9,124 nt of DNA, from assembly GCA_036380435.1 (NCBI GenBank), contig DASVES010000263.1, positions 1-9,124 of the forward strand, read 5' to 3'. Origin of the DNA: DASQDT01 sp036380435. Its GTDB lineage: Bacteria > Acidobacteriota > Blastocatellia > Pyrinomonadales > Pyrinomonadaceae. Positions 1 to 6,450 of this stretch are shown piece by piece. Position 1 is the first letter of the stretch. The number at the start of each line of letters is the position of its first letter. The translations under genes and the position numbers were made by a program. The notes beneath the pieces were generated by a model. The model was given only the letters and a program-made list of their open reading frames with translations, did no database searches and had not been told where the DNA came from.

Positions 1-992
1 TGCTGGCGCAGTTGGTCGATGATGGAGCGGATGGCGGGGGCGAGTTTGCCTTCGGGGGCAAGCTCCAGATACTTCTCGTAGGCGGCGACGGCCTCTTTCC
101 ACTTTTCGAGTTTTTCGTAGGCGGCGCCGAGCAGTTGGTAGAGCGCCGGCTCGGTGTCGGAGAGCTGCGCGACGGCCTTGCGGAAGTGTTCGACCGCTGC
201 CTCGTGGTCGCCTTTGTCCGTGAAGACCAACCCCAACCCCGCGTGGGCCTCGGGCTGGAAGCCGCGCCCCTCGCGGACGGCGCGCTCGAAGGCGGCGATT
301 GACTCGTCGTACTCGGCCAGCTCGCGCAGGATGCGCCCCTCGACGGCCGACGCCTCGGGGTACGAGGGGCGGAGGCGGCGCGCGGCGGCGAGTGCTTCAA
401 GCGCGGCATTGTGGTCGTCGTCGGCCGCGAGAGCGCGCGCGAGGCCGACGTGGGCGGCCGGGTATCTCGGACGCAGCTTGAGCGCGCGGCGGTAAAGCTC
501 TTTGGCCTGTGTGCGCCCCTCGGCGCCTTTCGCGGAAAGTTCTTCGGCCTGCTGGAAGAGCAGCTCGGCCTCGTCGGTCGTCGGGGTGAGTCGCACCTCG
601 ATTGTGCCGCGCTGCGTGGGCAGGAGCGCGAGCGTGCGCTCACTGAAGCCGCGCGCGCGGACACGCAGCGTGTGCCGGCCCGCCGAGACGTTCTTGACGG
701 CGAGCGAGCCGGCGTCGTCGGTGACGCCGTGGCGCACCTCGTCGAGCCAGACGACGGCCTTCGGCTCGGTCTTGACGGTGAGCGACTTGTCGGCGGTCTT
801 TTTCGGCGCGGCCGTCGGTGTTGCCGCCGCCGTGGTCTTAGCGCCCTTCGCGGCCTTCTTTTTTTGCGCCGGCGCGGTCGCGGAACAGATGATGAGGGCG
901 CCGCTGACGAGCGCGGGCAGTAGTAGTAACGTCGCGCCCGCGCGGGACGGCGCGCGCCGAAGTCGCGACAGTGTCTCTCTCCATTTCGTCAT
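1..992 (-). CDS. Exported TPR protein with N-terminal PEGA-like domain (3' end outside window)
   Basis: The minus frame is open from an ATG at 992 to the left edge: 330 residues without a stop. Residues 1-43 look like a signal peptide: basic start (MTKWRETLSRLRR), hydrophobic core TLLLLPALVSGALII, likely cut near APAQ. A Lys/Ala/Thr/Pro-rich linker follows (44-69). Residues 70-137 resemble a PEGA domain: SLTVKTEPKAVVWLDE, then a beta segment ending in AGRHTLRVRARGF. Residues 140-330 are tetratricopeptide repeats, for example HVGLARALAADDDHNAALEA and EKWKEAVAAYEKYLELAP. The protein probably ends soon after the edge, because the last TPR unit is complete. TPR arrays bind proteins and PEGA domains are typical of envelope-associated proteins, so a periplasmic scaffold role is inferred. 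A GGAGAG ribosome site (1003-1008) lies 10 nt before the ATG. It follows the transglycosylase gene by 28 nt and is probably co-transcribed. No enzymatic domain is visible. Confidence 0.85.
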   Translation of the reverse strand, partial: MTKWRETLSRLRRAPSRAGATLLLLPALVSGALIICSATAPAQKKKAAKGAKTTAAATPTAAPKKTADKSLTVKTEPKAVVWLDEVRHGVTDDAGSLAVKNVSAGRHTLRVRARGFSERTLALLPTQRGTIEVRLTPTTDEAELLFQQAEELSAKGAEGRTQAKELYRRALKLRPRYPAAHVGLARALAADDDHNAALEALAAARRLRPSYPEASAVEGRILRELAEYDESIAAFERAVREGRGFQPEAHAGLGLVFTDKGDHEAAVEHFRKAVAQLSDTEPALYQLLGAAYEKLEKWKEAVAAYEKYLELAPEGKLAPAIRSIIDQLRQ

Positions 993-1020
993 ACTCACGC
1001 TTCTCTCCACGGCGTCACAC

Positions 1021-3405
1021 TTATTCCTCTTCTTCGTCGTTCGCGACGCGGCGCGCGCGCACCGTGTCGCCGGCCTGACCGGCCGAGACGGCGCGCGCGC
1101 CGACCTCGGGGCGGAAGCGTCCCTGCTCGTCGTAGAGGCGTCGGTACTGCAAGCCGTTTCGCACCACGCCCTGCACGTAGCCGCGTGTCTCGCGGAAGGG
1201 GACGGCCTCGGTCCACTCGTCCATCTCGGCGGGCAGCGAGGCGCGCCACGCCACGGCGCGACCCGGCCCCGCGTTGTAGGCGGCGGCGACATACTCGATG
1301 CGGCCGAAGCGGTCGAGCTGTTCGCGCAGATAGGCGGTGCCGAGCTTGATGTTGAATGGCGCGTCGTAGAGCGCCTCGACGCTGATGGCGCGCTCAGAGC
1401 CGACGCGTCGCGCCATCATCCGCGCCGTGCCGGGGATCAACTGCATCAGCCCGTGCGCGTCGGCGTGCGAGGAGACGCGCGGGTTGAAGACCGACTCCTG
1501 CCGGATGAGGCCGGCGACGGTGTAGGGGTCGAGGTTGCGCGCGCGCGACTCTTGCACAATGGCGTCCCAGTGGACGAGCGGGTAGAAGATGTCCCACTCA
1601 TCGGCCGTCAGCTCCGAGACCTCCATCTGCGAGTAGTCGGGGAAACTGCGCGCGAGGACGCGGAAGGCTTCGAGATTTTCGCCGCGCGAGCGATGAACTC
1701 GCGCCTTCGCCAGACTCAGGCGCGGGCTGGCCGGGGCGGAGCGCAGCGCCGCGTCGAGTTCGGCGTGCGCGAGGTCGGAGAGACCGGCGAGGTCGAGTTC
1801 TTCGGCGCGTGCGCGGGCCGAGTCTTCGGCGGGGCCGGCGTGCTCCTCGGCGACGTTGACGTACTTGAGGTTGGCGACGGCGCGCGCGACGGGTGAGTCG
1901 GGGGCGAAGTTGGTCGCCCGCGCCTGCCCGCCGCTATTGCGCGTCATCTGGTCGAGGCGTTGGCGTGAGAGATGGCCGTACCAGTTGGCCTCGTAGCGGT
2001 CGAGCATCGCCTCGTAGATGGCGCGCGCTTCGGCGGTGCGGCCGGCGCGTTCGGCGTCGCGCGCCGCCCAGTAGCCGGCCTTGCCGCGGTTGTCGGTGTT
2101 GCGGCCGGCGTAGTCGGCGAGGTGTTCGATCAGGAGGCGGGACGACTCGGCGAAGTTCTTCGACTCGTGCGCGGCCCACGCCAGCTCGAACTGCGCGCCG
2201 GCCGTCTCGGGCGCGCCGGGGAAGGAGGCGACCGCGGCGCGGAAGAAGTCGAAGGCGTCGGCGGTGTTCTTCGCGTCGCGGGCCGCCGCGCCCGACTCGG
2301 TGAGCGCGCGCATCGTCCACGGACTCTTCGGGTGTGCGCGGCGCATCTCCTCCAGACCCGCGCGCAGCGACGGCCAGCTCTTCGCGCGTGCGTGCGCTTT
2401 CGCCAAGTTGTACTGCGCCTCGGCGCGCAGTTCTTCGGGAGCAGACAGAGCGCCGCTCAGGAAACTGACCGCCTCCGGCGTCCGCTTCGCATTGATGGCC
2501 GCCTGACCGGCGCGGATGCGCGATTCGGGTGTGGCCCTGTCAGGGAAGCGGGCGAAGGCGTCAGCGTAAGCGTTGGCGGCGGCGACGTGGCGGCCCGCGG
2601 CGAAGAGTTTGTCGGCGCGCGTCGCGGCCTCTTCGGCGGAGGCCGGCGCGGTCGTCGAGTTCAGGCGGGCGATGCCGGCCGCGGCTTCGCGCTCGGTGTC
2701 TTCAGAGACGGGCGCGTAGAAGTATAGACGGCGGTAAGCGCCGAGCGCGCGCGTGGGGTCGTTCGACTGTTCGTAGGCTTTCGCGATAAGGAGGAGCGCG
2801 TCGGCGTCGTCCGCGTCGGCGAGTTTTTTGAGGGTGACGGGGACGGCCGACGGCTGGCTGTCCTGAAGGATGAGCGCGGCGGCGCGCAGGGTTGCGGCGC
2901 GCGCACGCGGGGAGTCGGGGAAGTCGCGCGCCAGTTGCTCGAAGGCGGCGCGCGCCTCGACGCGCCGGCCGGCCTGCTCCAGCCAACCGGCGCGCATGAA
3001 GAGGGCGTGGTCATTGATGCGCGTGCGCTCGCGCACGTCGCGCGAGTCGAGCAGGGCGGCGGCCCCGGTGAAGTCGCCCGCCGCGGCGCGGACGCGTGCG
3101 CGCAGCACGCGGGCCAGCGCGCCGGTGCGCGTCCCCGCGTAGTCGCGCTCGATGGATTCGACGACCGACTCGGCGGGCAGCCCCGCGCCGCGCGTCAGCG
3201 AGCGCAGGCGCACGGCCGCTTCGGGGCCGTCCTGCGCGGCGGAGCGCTGCGTGGCGCAACTCGCGCTCGCGAGCGGCAGCGCGGCCGCCGCGGCGAGCAG
3301 GGCGAAGCTCGCCAGCAGGAACGTGGCGCGCTGGGAGAGATGAGCGCGTTGCTTCAAAGAATTTCGGTTCAATTCGTCACCCGGTCTTCCCTGGATTCGG
3401 TTCAC
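1021..3405 (-). CDS. slt: Slt-type soluble lytic murein transglycosylase (GH23) with long helical-repeat region
   Basis: This 794-residue protein should cleave the MurNAc-GlcNAc bond of peptidoglycan, leaving 1,6-anhydro ends, in the periplasm. The SLT domain is near the C-terminus. The catalytic glutamate is E637 in GLIRQES, GLMQLIPGTA starts at 652 and AYNAGPG at 709-715. ETRGYV (739-744) and YRRLY form the usual end of Slt proteins. Residues about 50-610 are alpha-helical TPR-like repeats, as in the superhelical ring of E. coli Slt70, but the protein is longer (about 645 in E. coli, from memory). The N-terminus has a hydrophobic export segment (FLLASFALLAAAAALPLA). A cysteine follows in ASASC, which is a poor lipobox because the -3 residue is Ser, so signal peptidase I cleavage is as likely. 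The tail ends in four glutamates. The GTG at 3405 has no clear ribosome site; an in-frame TTG at 3372 preceded by GGGTGA gives a shorter, more typical signal peptide. It is probably co-transcribed with the downstream TPR gene. Confidence 0.93.
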   Translation of the reverse strand: MNRIQGRPGDELNRNSLKQRAHLSQRATFLLASFALLAAAAALPLASASCATQRSAAQDGPEAAVRLRSLTRGAGLPAESVVESIERDYAGTRTGALARVLRARVRAAAGDFTGAAALLDSRDVRERTRINDHALFMRAGWLEQAGRRVEARAAFEQLARDFPDSPRARAATLRAAALILQDSQPSAVPVTLKKLADADDADALLLIAKAYEQSNDPTRALGAYRRLYFYAPVSEDTEREAAAGIARLNSTTAPASAEEAATRADKLFAAGRHVAAANAYADAFARFPDRATPESRIRAGQAAINAKRTPEAVSFLSGALSAPEELRAEAQYNLAKAHARAKSWPSLRAGLEEMRRAHPKSPWTMRALTESGAAARDAKNTADAFDFFRAAVASFPGAPETAGAQFELAWAAHESKNFAESSRLLIEHLADYAGRNTDNRGKAGYWAARDAERAGRTAEARAIYEAMLDRYEANWYGHLSRQRLDQMTRNSGGQARATNFAPDSPVARAVANLKYVNVAEEHAGPAEDSARARAEELDLAGLSDLAHAELDAALRSAPASPRLSLAKARVHRSRGENLEAFRVLARSFPDYSQMEVSELTADEWDIFYPLVHWDAIVQESRARNLDPYTVAGLIRQESVFNPRVSSHADAHGLMQLIPGTARMMARRVGSERAISVEALYDAPFNIKLGTAYLREQLDRFGRIEYVAAAYNAGPGRAVAWRASLPAEMDEWTEAVPFRETRGYVQGVVRNGLQYRRLYDEQGRFRPEVGARAVSAGQAGDTVRARRVANDEEEE

Positions 3406-3412
3406 GTTGGAG

Positions 3413-3442
3413 AGTATGCAAGTCTTCGGAGGTCGCGCGCAA
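3413..3442 (-). promoter_or_regulatory. Possible weak sigma70-type promoter for the transglycosylase operon
   Basis: On the minus strand, TTGCGC (3442-3437) and CATACT (3418-3413) are separated by 18 nt. Matches to the consensus boxes are 3/6 and 4/6. Initiation would fall near 3406, almost on the GTG at 3405, so the message would be nearly leaderless or would use the TTG at 3372. The site lies downstream of the strong terminator at 3531-3562, where a fresh promoter is needed. Confidence 0.35.
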
Positions 3443-3530
3443 ACGCGCAGCCGCGATGATTCAGAGGGTGAGAATTTGATGCGGCCTCCGGCGAAGGCGG
3501 TTCGCCGCCGTGTGATTTCAGACGAGAAGA

Positions 3531-3562
3531 GCGGCGCGCGGGGAGGTGCCCCCGCGCGCCGC
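3531..3562 (-). terminator. Intrinsic terminator of the GAF-protein gene
   Basis: A perfect 13-bp G+C stem (left arm 3531-3543, right arm 3550-3562) encloses a 6-nt loop. On the minus strand the hairpin begins 36 nt after the GAF-protein stop codon and is followed by TCTTCTCGTC, a T-rich but not pure T tail. It separates that gene from the transglycosylase operon. A smaller GGCGG/CCGCC hairpin lies at 3496-3509. Confidence 0.7.
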
Positions 3563-3597
3563 TTGGGTAGTTGTGGCGTTGTCGTCGTTCCGATTCG

Positions 3598-5067
3598 TCA
3601 GGCCGCCGCGCCGGGGTAGCCGGAGCCGAGCTTGGCGTCGTCGCCTTCGGCGAGCGTGCTGACGAGTTCGTGGTGGAAGTAGTCGTAGCGCCCGCCGACC
3701 TGCTCGGCGAAACGCTTGTCGTACATCTCGCGCGAGCGGTCGATGTCGTCGCGCAGGCGTCCGTAGATGTCGCCGGCGTCGCGGCCCTCGCGCACCTTCT
3801 GCTCGTTGTAGAGCTTGATCTCGGAGACGAGCAGGCGCGCGAAGCGTCGGGCGCGGTCGTGTACGGGGCGCTCCTCTTCGCTCACCTCGATGGGCAGGTC
3901 GGCGCCGGCGCGCCGGCGCATGGACGATGATTCCGCCTGTGGCGAGGCCGCGACGGGGGCGGTGGCGGCCGGCTCGAAGGCGGGCGCACTGTGGATGTCG
4001 CCGCGTCCAGTCCACGGGTCAGGCGCTTGCCCCTCCTGCTGCTGCTGCTGCTGCGCCGGCGCCGGCTCGTAGTCGGGTTCCGCCACGTACTCGGGCCGGG
4101 CCTCTTCTTCGTCGTCGGCCGGCGCGGGTTCGGCTTCGACGAACGGCTCCGGCTCGCGCGTTTCCACCGGCTCGGCCTCGACGGTGGGCGCCGTGGCGGC
4201 CGCCTCGGTGAACGAAGGCTCCGCGCTGACTTCTTCGACGCGCTCGGGCTGTGCCGGCGACTCGGACTCGCGCTCGCGTTGCGGGGCGGCCGCCACGGCC
4301 GAACCGGACTCACTGCCGCCGCCGCGTCGCGCCGCGACCAGATCGACGGCCATGCCGGAGACGCGGACGAGTGTCTCCAGAGCTTCGAGGTTGACGGCGT
4401 CGGCGTCCTGCTCGGCCGTGTCGGCGTAGAGCACGGCCACGGTCTTATCGCGCACGACGAGCGGGACGGCGATCAGACGCGCGGGCGGCTCGCCGCCGAA
4501 GTGTCCGTAGAGGCGGTTGTCTTCGGCGTGCGCGCCGGGCGCGCCGCTCCAGCTCTGACGCGAGCGCGCGGCCTCGGCGAGCAAGGTGTCGGAGGTGAGC
4601 GGCATCGAGAGTTCGCGCACCGAGTCGTCGCCCACGGTGCCTTCCATGCCGCGCGCGCGCCAGCCCGTGATGCGCTCGTTCTTGACGACGAAGAAGGCGA
4701 CGCGCGGCGCGAAACTCGCCGCACGGTTGACGAGGGTGTTCAGAATCTCGCCCTGCGACTGCTGGCCCTGGATGTCCTCGACCGCCGCCTTGATAATGGC
4801 CACGTCGCTCGAAGAGCGCGCGCGCGAGGAGCCTTCGGCCGCCGTCTCGATGCCGGCGTTGCGCGCCTGTCGCAAGTGGTCGGCGATGGCGACGGCGACG
4901 GGGGCGTCCGACTGCGCGTCGGCCGACAGCCGCTCGGAGAGGCGCTCGAACGCCTGGTTGAATTGATCGCGGAGACGCGCGAACTCCTCGCGCACCCCGC
5001 TCAGTCGGCTCTCGACGTAGCCCTCGATGTCTTCGCGCAGGCTCTGTTCCAGGTCTCGGCTAGGCAA
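3598..5067 (-). CDS. GAF-domain protein with acidic linker and conserved C-terminal helical domain
   Basis: This is a 489-residue, probably cytoplasmic protein: no signal peptide or membrane segment is seen. Residues 5-55 are charged and helical, likely coiled coil (EQSLREDIEGYVESRLSGV onward). Residues about 95-245 fit a GAF domain: an IKAAVEDIQ helix, RVAFFVVKNERITGWRARG, PARLIAVPLVVRDKTVAVLY and a closing helix. GAF domains bind small ligands or mediate dimerisation; the ligand cannot be told here. Residues 246-400 are a low-complexity Pro/Glu/Ala linker with six glutamines in a row (339-344). Residues 401-475 are a compact charged domain (HDRARRFARLLVSEIKLYNE, then DIDRSREMYDKR and YFHHELVSTLAEGD). 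I recall this from other acidobacterial and deltaproteobacterial regulatory proteins, but I cannot name a family. There is no kinase, GGDEF or DNA-binding domain. The TTG start is set by an AAGGAGA ribosome site 8 nt upstream. It diverges from the response-regulator gene, suggesting a shared signalling role. Confidence 0.85.
   Translation of the reverse strand: MPSRDLEQSLREDIEGYVESRLSGVREEFARLRDQFNQAFERLSERLSADAQSDAPVAVAIADHLRQARNAGIETAAEGSSRARSSSDVAIIKAAVEDIQGQQSQGEILNTLVNRAASFAPRVAFFVVKNERITGWRARGMEGTVGDDSVRELSMPLTSDTLLAEAARSRQSWSGAPGAHAEDNRLYGHFGGEPPARLIAVPLVVRDKTVAVLYADTAEQDADAVNLEALETLVRVSGMAVDLVAARRGGGSESGSAVAAAPQRERESESPAQPERVEEVSAEPSFTEAAATAPTVEAEPVETREPEPFVEAEPAPADDEEEARPEYVAEPDYEPAPAQQQQQQEGQAPDPWTGRGDIHSAPAFEPAATAPVAASPQAESSSMRRRAGADLPIEVSEEERPVHDRARRFARLLVSEIKLYNEQKVREGRDAGDIYGRLRDDIDRSREMYDKRFAEQVGGRYDYFHHELVSTLAEGDDAKLGSGYPGAAA
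4036..4053 (-). repeat. Six-unit CAG trinucleotide run encoding polyglutamine
   Basis: Six consecutive CAG codons (CTG on the plus strand) encode Q339-Q344 in the linker of the GAF protein. The run is pure at the nucleotide level, unlike the mixed codons around it, so it is open to replication slippage. Length changes would keep the reading frame and only alter linker length. Confidence 0.85.
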
Positions 5068-5075
5068 CTTTTTGG

Positions 5076-5082
5076 TCTCCTT
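5076..5082 (-). promoter_or_regulatory. Strong ribosome binding site fixing the TTG start of the GAF-protein gene
   Basis: AAGGAGA on the minus strand, 8 nt before the TTG at 5067, is a near-ideal Shine-Dalgarno sequence. It supports TTG as the real start even though it is a rare start codon. Confidence 0.8.
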
Positions 5083-5225
5083 CGTCGGATGTTCGGACGG
5101 ATGGCCGCATGGGGGCGGCGCGTAACTGCCGGGGGGTGGCTTCGTGTTCTCGCTGGTGTCGGCGGCGACGCGCTGCGCGCGCCCGCGTGGGGCCGGGCGA
5201 GTAGTTTCGGCCCGTGGCCTCTGCG

Positions 5226-5255
5226 ATTATGGTTTCGGCGCGCGAGCAGTGTCAA
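5226..5255 (-). promoter_or_regulatory. Sigma70-type promoter reading toward the GAF-protein gene
   Basis: On the minus strand a perfect TTGACA (5255-5250) is followed after 18 nt by CATAAT (5231-5226), 5/6 to consensus. It stands out from the surrounding G+C-rich sequence. Initiation is expected near 5219, giving a leader of about 150 nt. Confidence 0.65.
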
Positions 5256-5272
5256 GAACGAGCTTTCCCGGT

Positions 5273-5301
5273 TTGCGATTTCCCAGCCGGCTTTCTATGA
5301 T
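5273..5301 (+). promoter_or_regulatory. Sigma70-type promoter reading toward the response-regulator gene
   Basis: TTGCGA (5273-5278) and TATGAT (5296-5301, 5/6 to consensus) are separated by the optimal 17 nt. Initiation is expected near 5308, about 60 nt before the ATG. It lies back to back with the leftward promoter. Confidence 0.65.
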
Positions 5302-5367
5302 TAGCCCTCCCCCGTGGGCCGCGTGTCCGAAACGCGCGCCCCGCGCGAAACATCTTCGACTCGGAAC

Positions 5368-5820
5368 ATGTCCCCCACCATTCTCATCGCCGACGACTAC
5401 GACGACAATCGCGAACTGCTGCGCCTGATGCTCGCGGTCGAAGGCTATCGCGTCCGCGAGGCCAGAGACGGGCGGGAGTGCGTCGAGTCGGCGCGCGCCG
5501 AGACGCCCGACCTCGCGCTCATCGATCTGTCGATGCCGCGGCTCGACGGCTGGGGCGCGCTCGAAGAGATGCGCGCCGACCCGCGGACGCGCTCGATCCC
5601 CTGCGTCGCCGTCACGGCCTTCGCCGCCGAGCAGGATCGGCGGCGCGCGCTCGCCGCCGGCTTCGACGACTACATCTCCAAGCCCTTCCGCGCCAGAGAC
5701 CTGCTCGAACTCGTCGCGCGCCTGCTCGAACGGGGCCGTGACGCCGAGCGGCCCGACGCGGCCAACGGTAAAGGCGCGGCCCACGACGCGCCGGCGGAGC
5801 ACGGCGGAAAAAGGTCCTGA
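5368..5820 (+). CDS. Single-domain CheY/DivK-like response regulator
   Basis: This 150-residue protein is a receiver domain (1-122) plus a short polar tail. The key receiver residues are all present: acidic pair D9-D10 in ILIADD, phosphoacceptor D53 in LALIDLSMP, T83 in AVTAF and K105 in DYISKPF. It should be phosphorylated on D53 by a histidine kinase or phosphotransfer protein and act by protein contact, since it has no DNA-binding or enzymatic output domain. Residues 123-150 (rich in Arg, Asp, Ala, Gly) are probably disordered. I chose the ATG at 5368 because MSPTILIADD is the usual receiver start; the frame extends upstream to 5314, but that begins right at the predicted transcription start and has no receiver-like sequence. 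The ribosome site is weak. It is divergent from the GAF-protein gene and 11 nt ahead of a small gene on the same strand. No cognate kinase is in the window. Confidence 0.93.
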   Translation: MSPTILIADDYDDNRELLRLMLAVEGYRVREARDGRECVESARAETPDLALIDLSMPRLDGWGALEEMRADPRTRSIPCVAVTAFAAEQDRRRALAAGFDDYISKPFRARDLLELVARLLERGRDAERPDAANGKGAAHDAPAEHGGKRS

Positions 5821-5847
5821 CGGAAAAAGCCTTGACGGAAAAAAAAG
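5805..5847 (+). repeat. Three short direct copies of CGGAAAAA across a gene junction
   Basis: CGGAAAAAG occurs at 5805-5813 and 5821-5829, and a variant with eight A bases at 5836-5847, at spacings of 16 and 15 nt. The second and third copies are preceded by TGA. The repeats span the stop codon of the response-regulator gene and the TTG start of the next gene; the second copy may serve as its ribosome site. The A8 run (5839-5846) falls in codons 3-5 of the small gene. Confidence 0.65.
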
Positions 5848-6104
5848 ATGAAGAGCTGACGCCGGGCCGCGTCCTCGTCGCCTTCGAGAAATTGTTCGGC
5901 GGCGGGCGCGGCGTGCGCCGCTTCAGCCGCTCCGGCTTGCGCTACGTCGAACTCGGCGGCGAGGCCGTGCTCGTCGAACAGAACCCGAAGAAGGGGAGCG
6001 AGTGGGCCGCGCTCGCACGCGAGGGGCGTCGCGTCGCCTGGGTTCTGCGCGACGGCGAGTATTTGGCGCGCGTCGTCGATGACGAAGTGACGATGCTCGA
6101 CTGA
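5832..6104 (+). CDS. Small protein of unknown function, downstream of the response regulator
   Basis: I do not recognise this 90-residue protein. It has a charged N-terminus (MTEKKDEE) and then a mixed alpha/beta pattern. Residues 11-22 look helical (GRVLVAFEKLFG). The rest alternates like beta strands: LRYVELGGEAVLVEQNP, a WAALAREGRRVAWVL segment, then YLARVVDDEVTMLD. It has no signal peptide, membrane segment, cysteine or metal-binding pattern, so it is probably a small cytoplasmic protein. The start must be TTG at 5832 or a still rarer codon; no ATG or GTG lies in frame near the 5' end. GGAAAAAG at 5822-5829 could be the ribosome site. The 11-nt gap after the response-regulator stop indicates one operon and possibly translational coupling, which makes a partner or output of that receiver a reasonable but unproven guess. 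Coding character is supported by codon bias matching its neighbours. Confidence 0.7.
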   Translation: MTEKKDEELTPGRVLVAFEKLFGGGRGVRRFSRSGLRYVELGGEAVLVEQNPKKGSEWAALAREGRRVAWVLRDGEYLARVVDDEVTMLD

Positions 6105-6152
6105 GTCACGGTGCGCGACGGATGCGCGGTCAGGGTCGCCCACAAAATTTTT

Positions 6153-6182
6153 CTTGCAACGCGCCGCAACCCTGTTGTAGAG
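6153..6182 (+). promoter_or_regulatory. Probable sigma70-type promoter of the protease gene
   Basis: TTGCAA (6153-6158) and TAGAGT (6177-6182) are 18 nt apart; each matches consensus at 4/6. ACAAAATTTTTC just upstream (6141-6152) is an A+T-rich stretch that could act as an UP element in this G+C-rich genome. Initiation is expected near 6189. Confidence 0.45.
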
Positions 6183-6352
6183 TGCGCCCCTCTACGTCGT
6201 CAAAAAAAACAGCGCGGGCCTCAACCCCCAAAGCTCACGCTGCTTCCCCCAGACTCCGGCGTAGGGCCACTACTCCCGAACGTTCCTTGTCCCTGCATTC
6301 ATAGAGAAGCACTGTTGCCTCATTCGACGGTGATGGTTTGACGTGTCCACAG

Positions 6353-6375
6353 GGCCGCCGCGTCCGCCGGCGGCC
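6353..6375 (+). other. Hairpin in the protease mRNA leader
   Basis: GGCCGCCG (6353-6360) and CGGCGGCC (6368-6375) form a perfect 8-bp stem with a 7-nt loop, 75 nt before the protease start codon. No T run follows, so it is unlikely to be a terminator. It may be a structural or mRNA-stability element, or chance pairing in G+C-rich DNA. Confidence 0.5.
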
Positions 6376-6441
6376 ATCCGAAGCGGGGGGCGCCCACGAG
6401 TTTAGAACCGCCTTCCCGTTACTCTCACGATAGACTTCTCT

Positions 6442-6446
6442 GGAGG
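6442..6446 (+). promoter_or_regulatory. Ribosome binding site of the protease gene
   Basis: GGAGG (within GGAGGGG) lies 4 nt before the ATG at 6451. It settles the start, which also gives a standard signal peptide. Confidence 0.8.
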
Positions 6447-6450
6447 GGAA

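Larger units (their letters stand above)
5068..5367. other. Divergent intergenic control region
   Basis: These 300 bp lie between two genes transcribed away from each other. The block 5226-5301 holds two oppositely directed promoters whose -35 boxes are 17 bp apart (5256-5272 between them). The leftward leader to the TTG is about 150 nt and the rightward leader to the ATG about 60 nt. I found no coding region, strong palindromic operator or riboswitch in it. Confidence 0.7.
6105..6450 (+). other. Intergenic leader of the protease gene
   Basis: These 346 bp hold a plausible promoter (6153-6182), a hairpin (6353-6375) and the protease ribosome site at the end. If the promoter is used, the message has an untranslated leader of about 260 nt. 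Local composition is more A+T-rich than the genes (A8 run near 6202, TTTTT near 6147). I see no convincing terminator for the upstream operon; the T run at 6147-6151 follows only weak pairing. Short open frames across it lack ribosome sites. Confidence 0.6.

Noticed and set aside
502..1896. 464-codon plus-strand open frame opposite the TPR and transglycosylase genes
   Set aside because: It is a shadow in G+C-rich DNA. The minus strand carries clear TPR, PEGA and SLT motifs here, while this translation is Arg/Ala/Gly-rich, has no domain and crosses the gap between two genes.
3430..3462. Lipoprotein signal on the transglycosylase (ASASC)
   Set aside because: The cysteine is preceded by Ser at -3 instead of Leu or a similar residue, so the lipobox is not convincing; it is noted only as a possibility in the gene entry. 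The coordinates given here are just upstream of the gene, where no alternative start with a better signal was found.
3991..5304. 437-codon plus-strand open frame opposite the GAF protein
   Set aside because: It is a leucine/arginine-rich translation with no motif, antisense to a gene with a strong ribosome site, terminator and recognisable domain.
5314..5367. 18-codon N-terminal extension of the response regulator
   Set aside because: It would begin within a few bases of the predicted transcription start and has no receiver-like sequence; MSPTILIADD is the normal receiver start.
6105..6160. Terminator after the small gene
   Set aside because: A T run at 6147-6151 exists, but the preceding sequence forms only short, weak pairings (GCGAC/GTCGC), so I do not call it.
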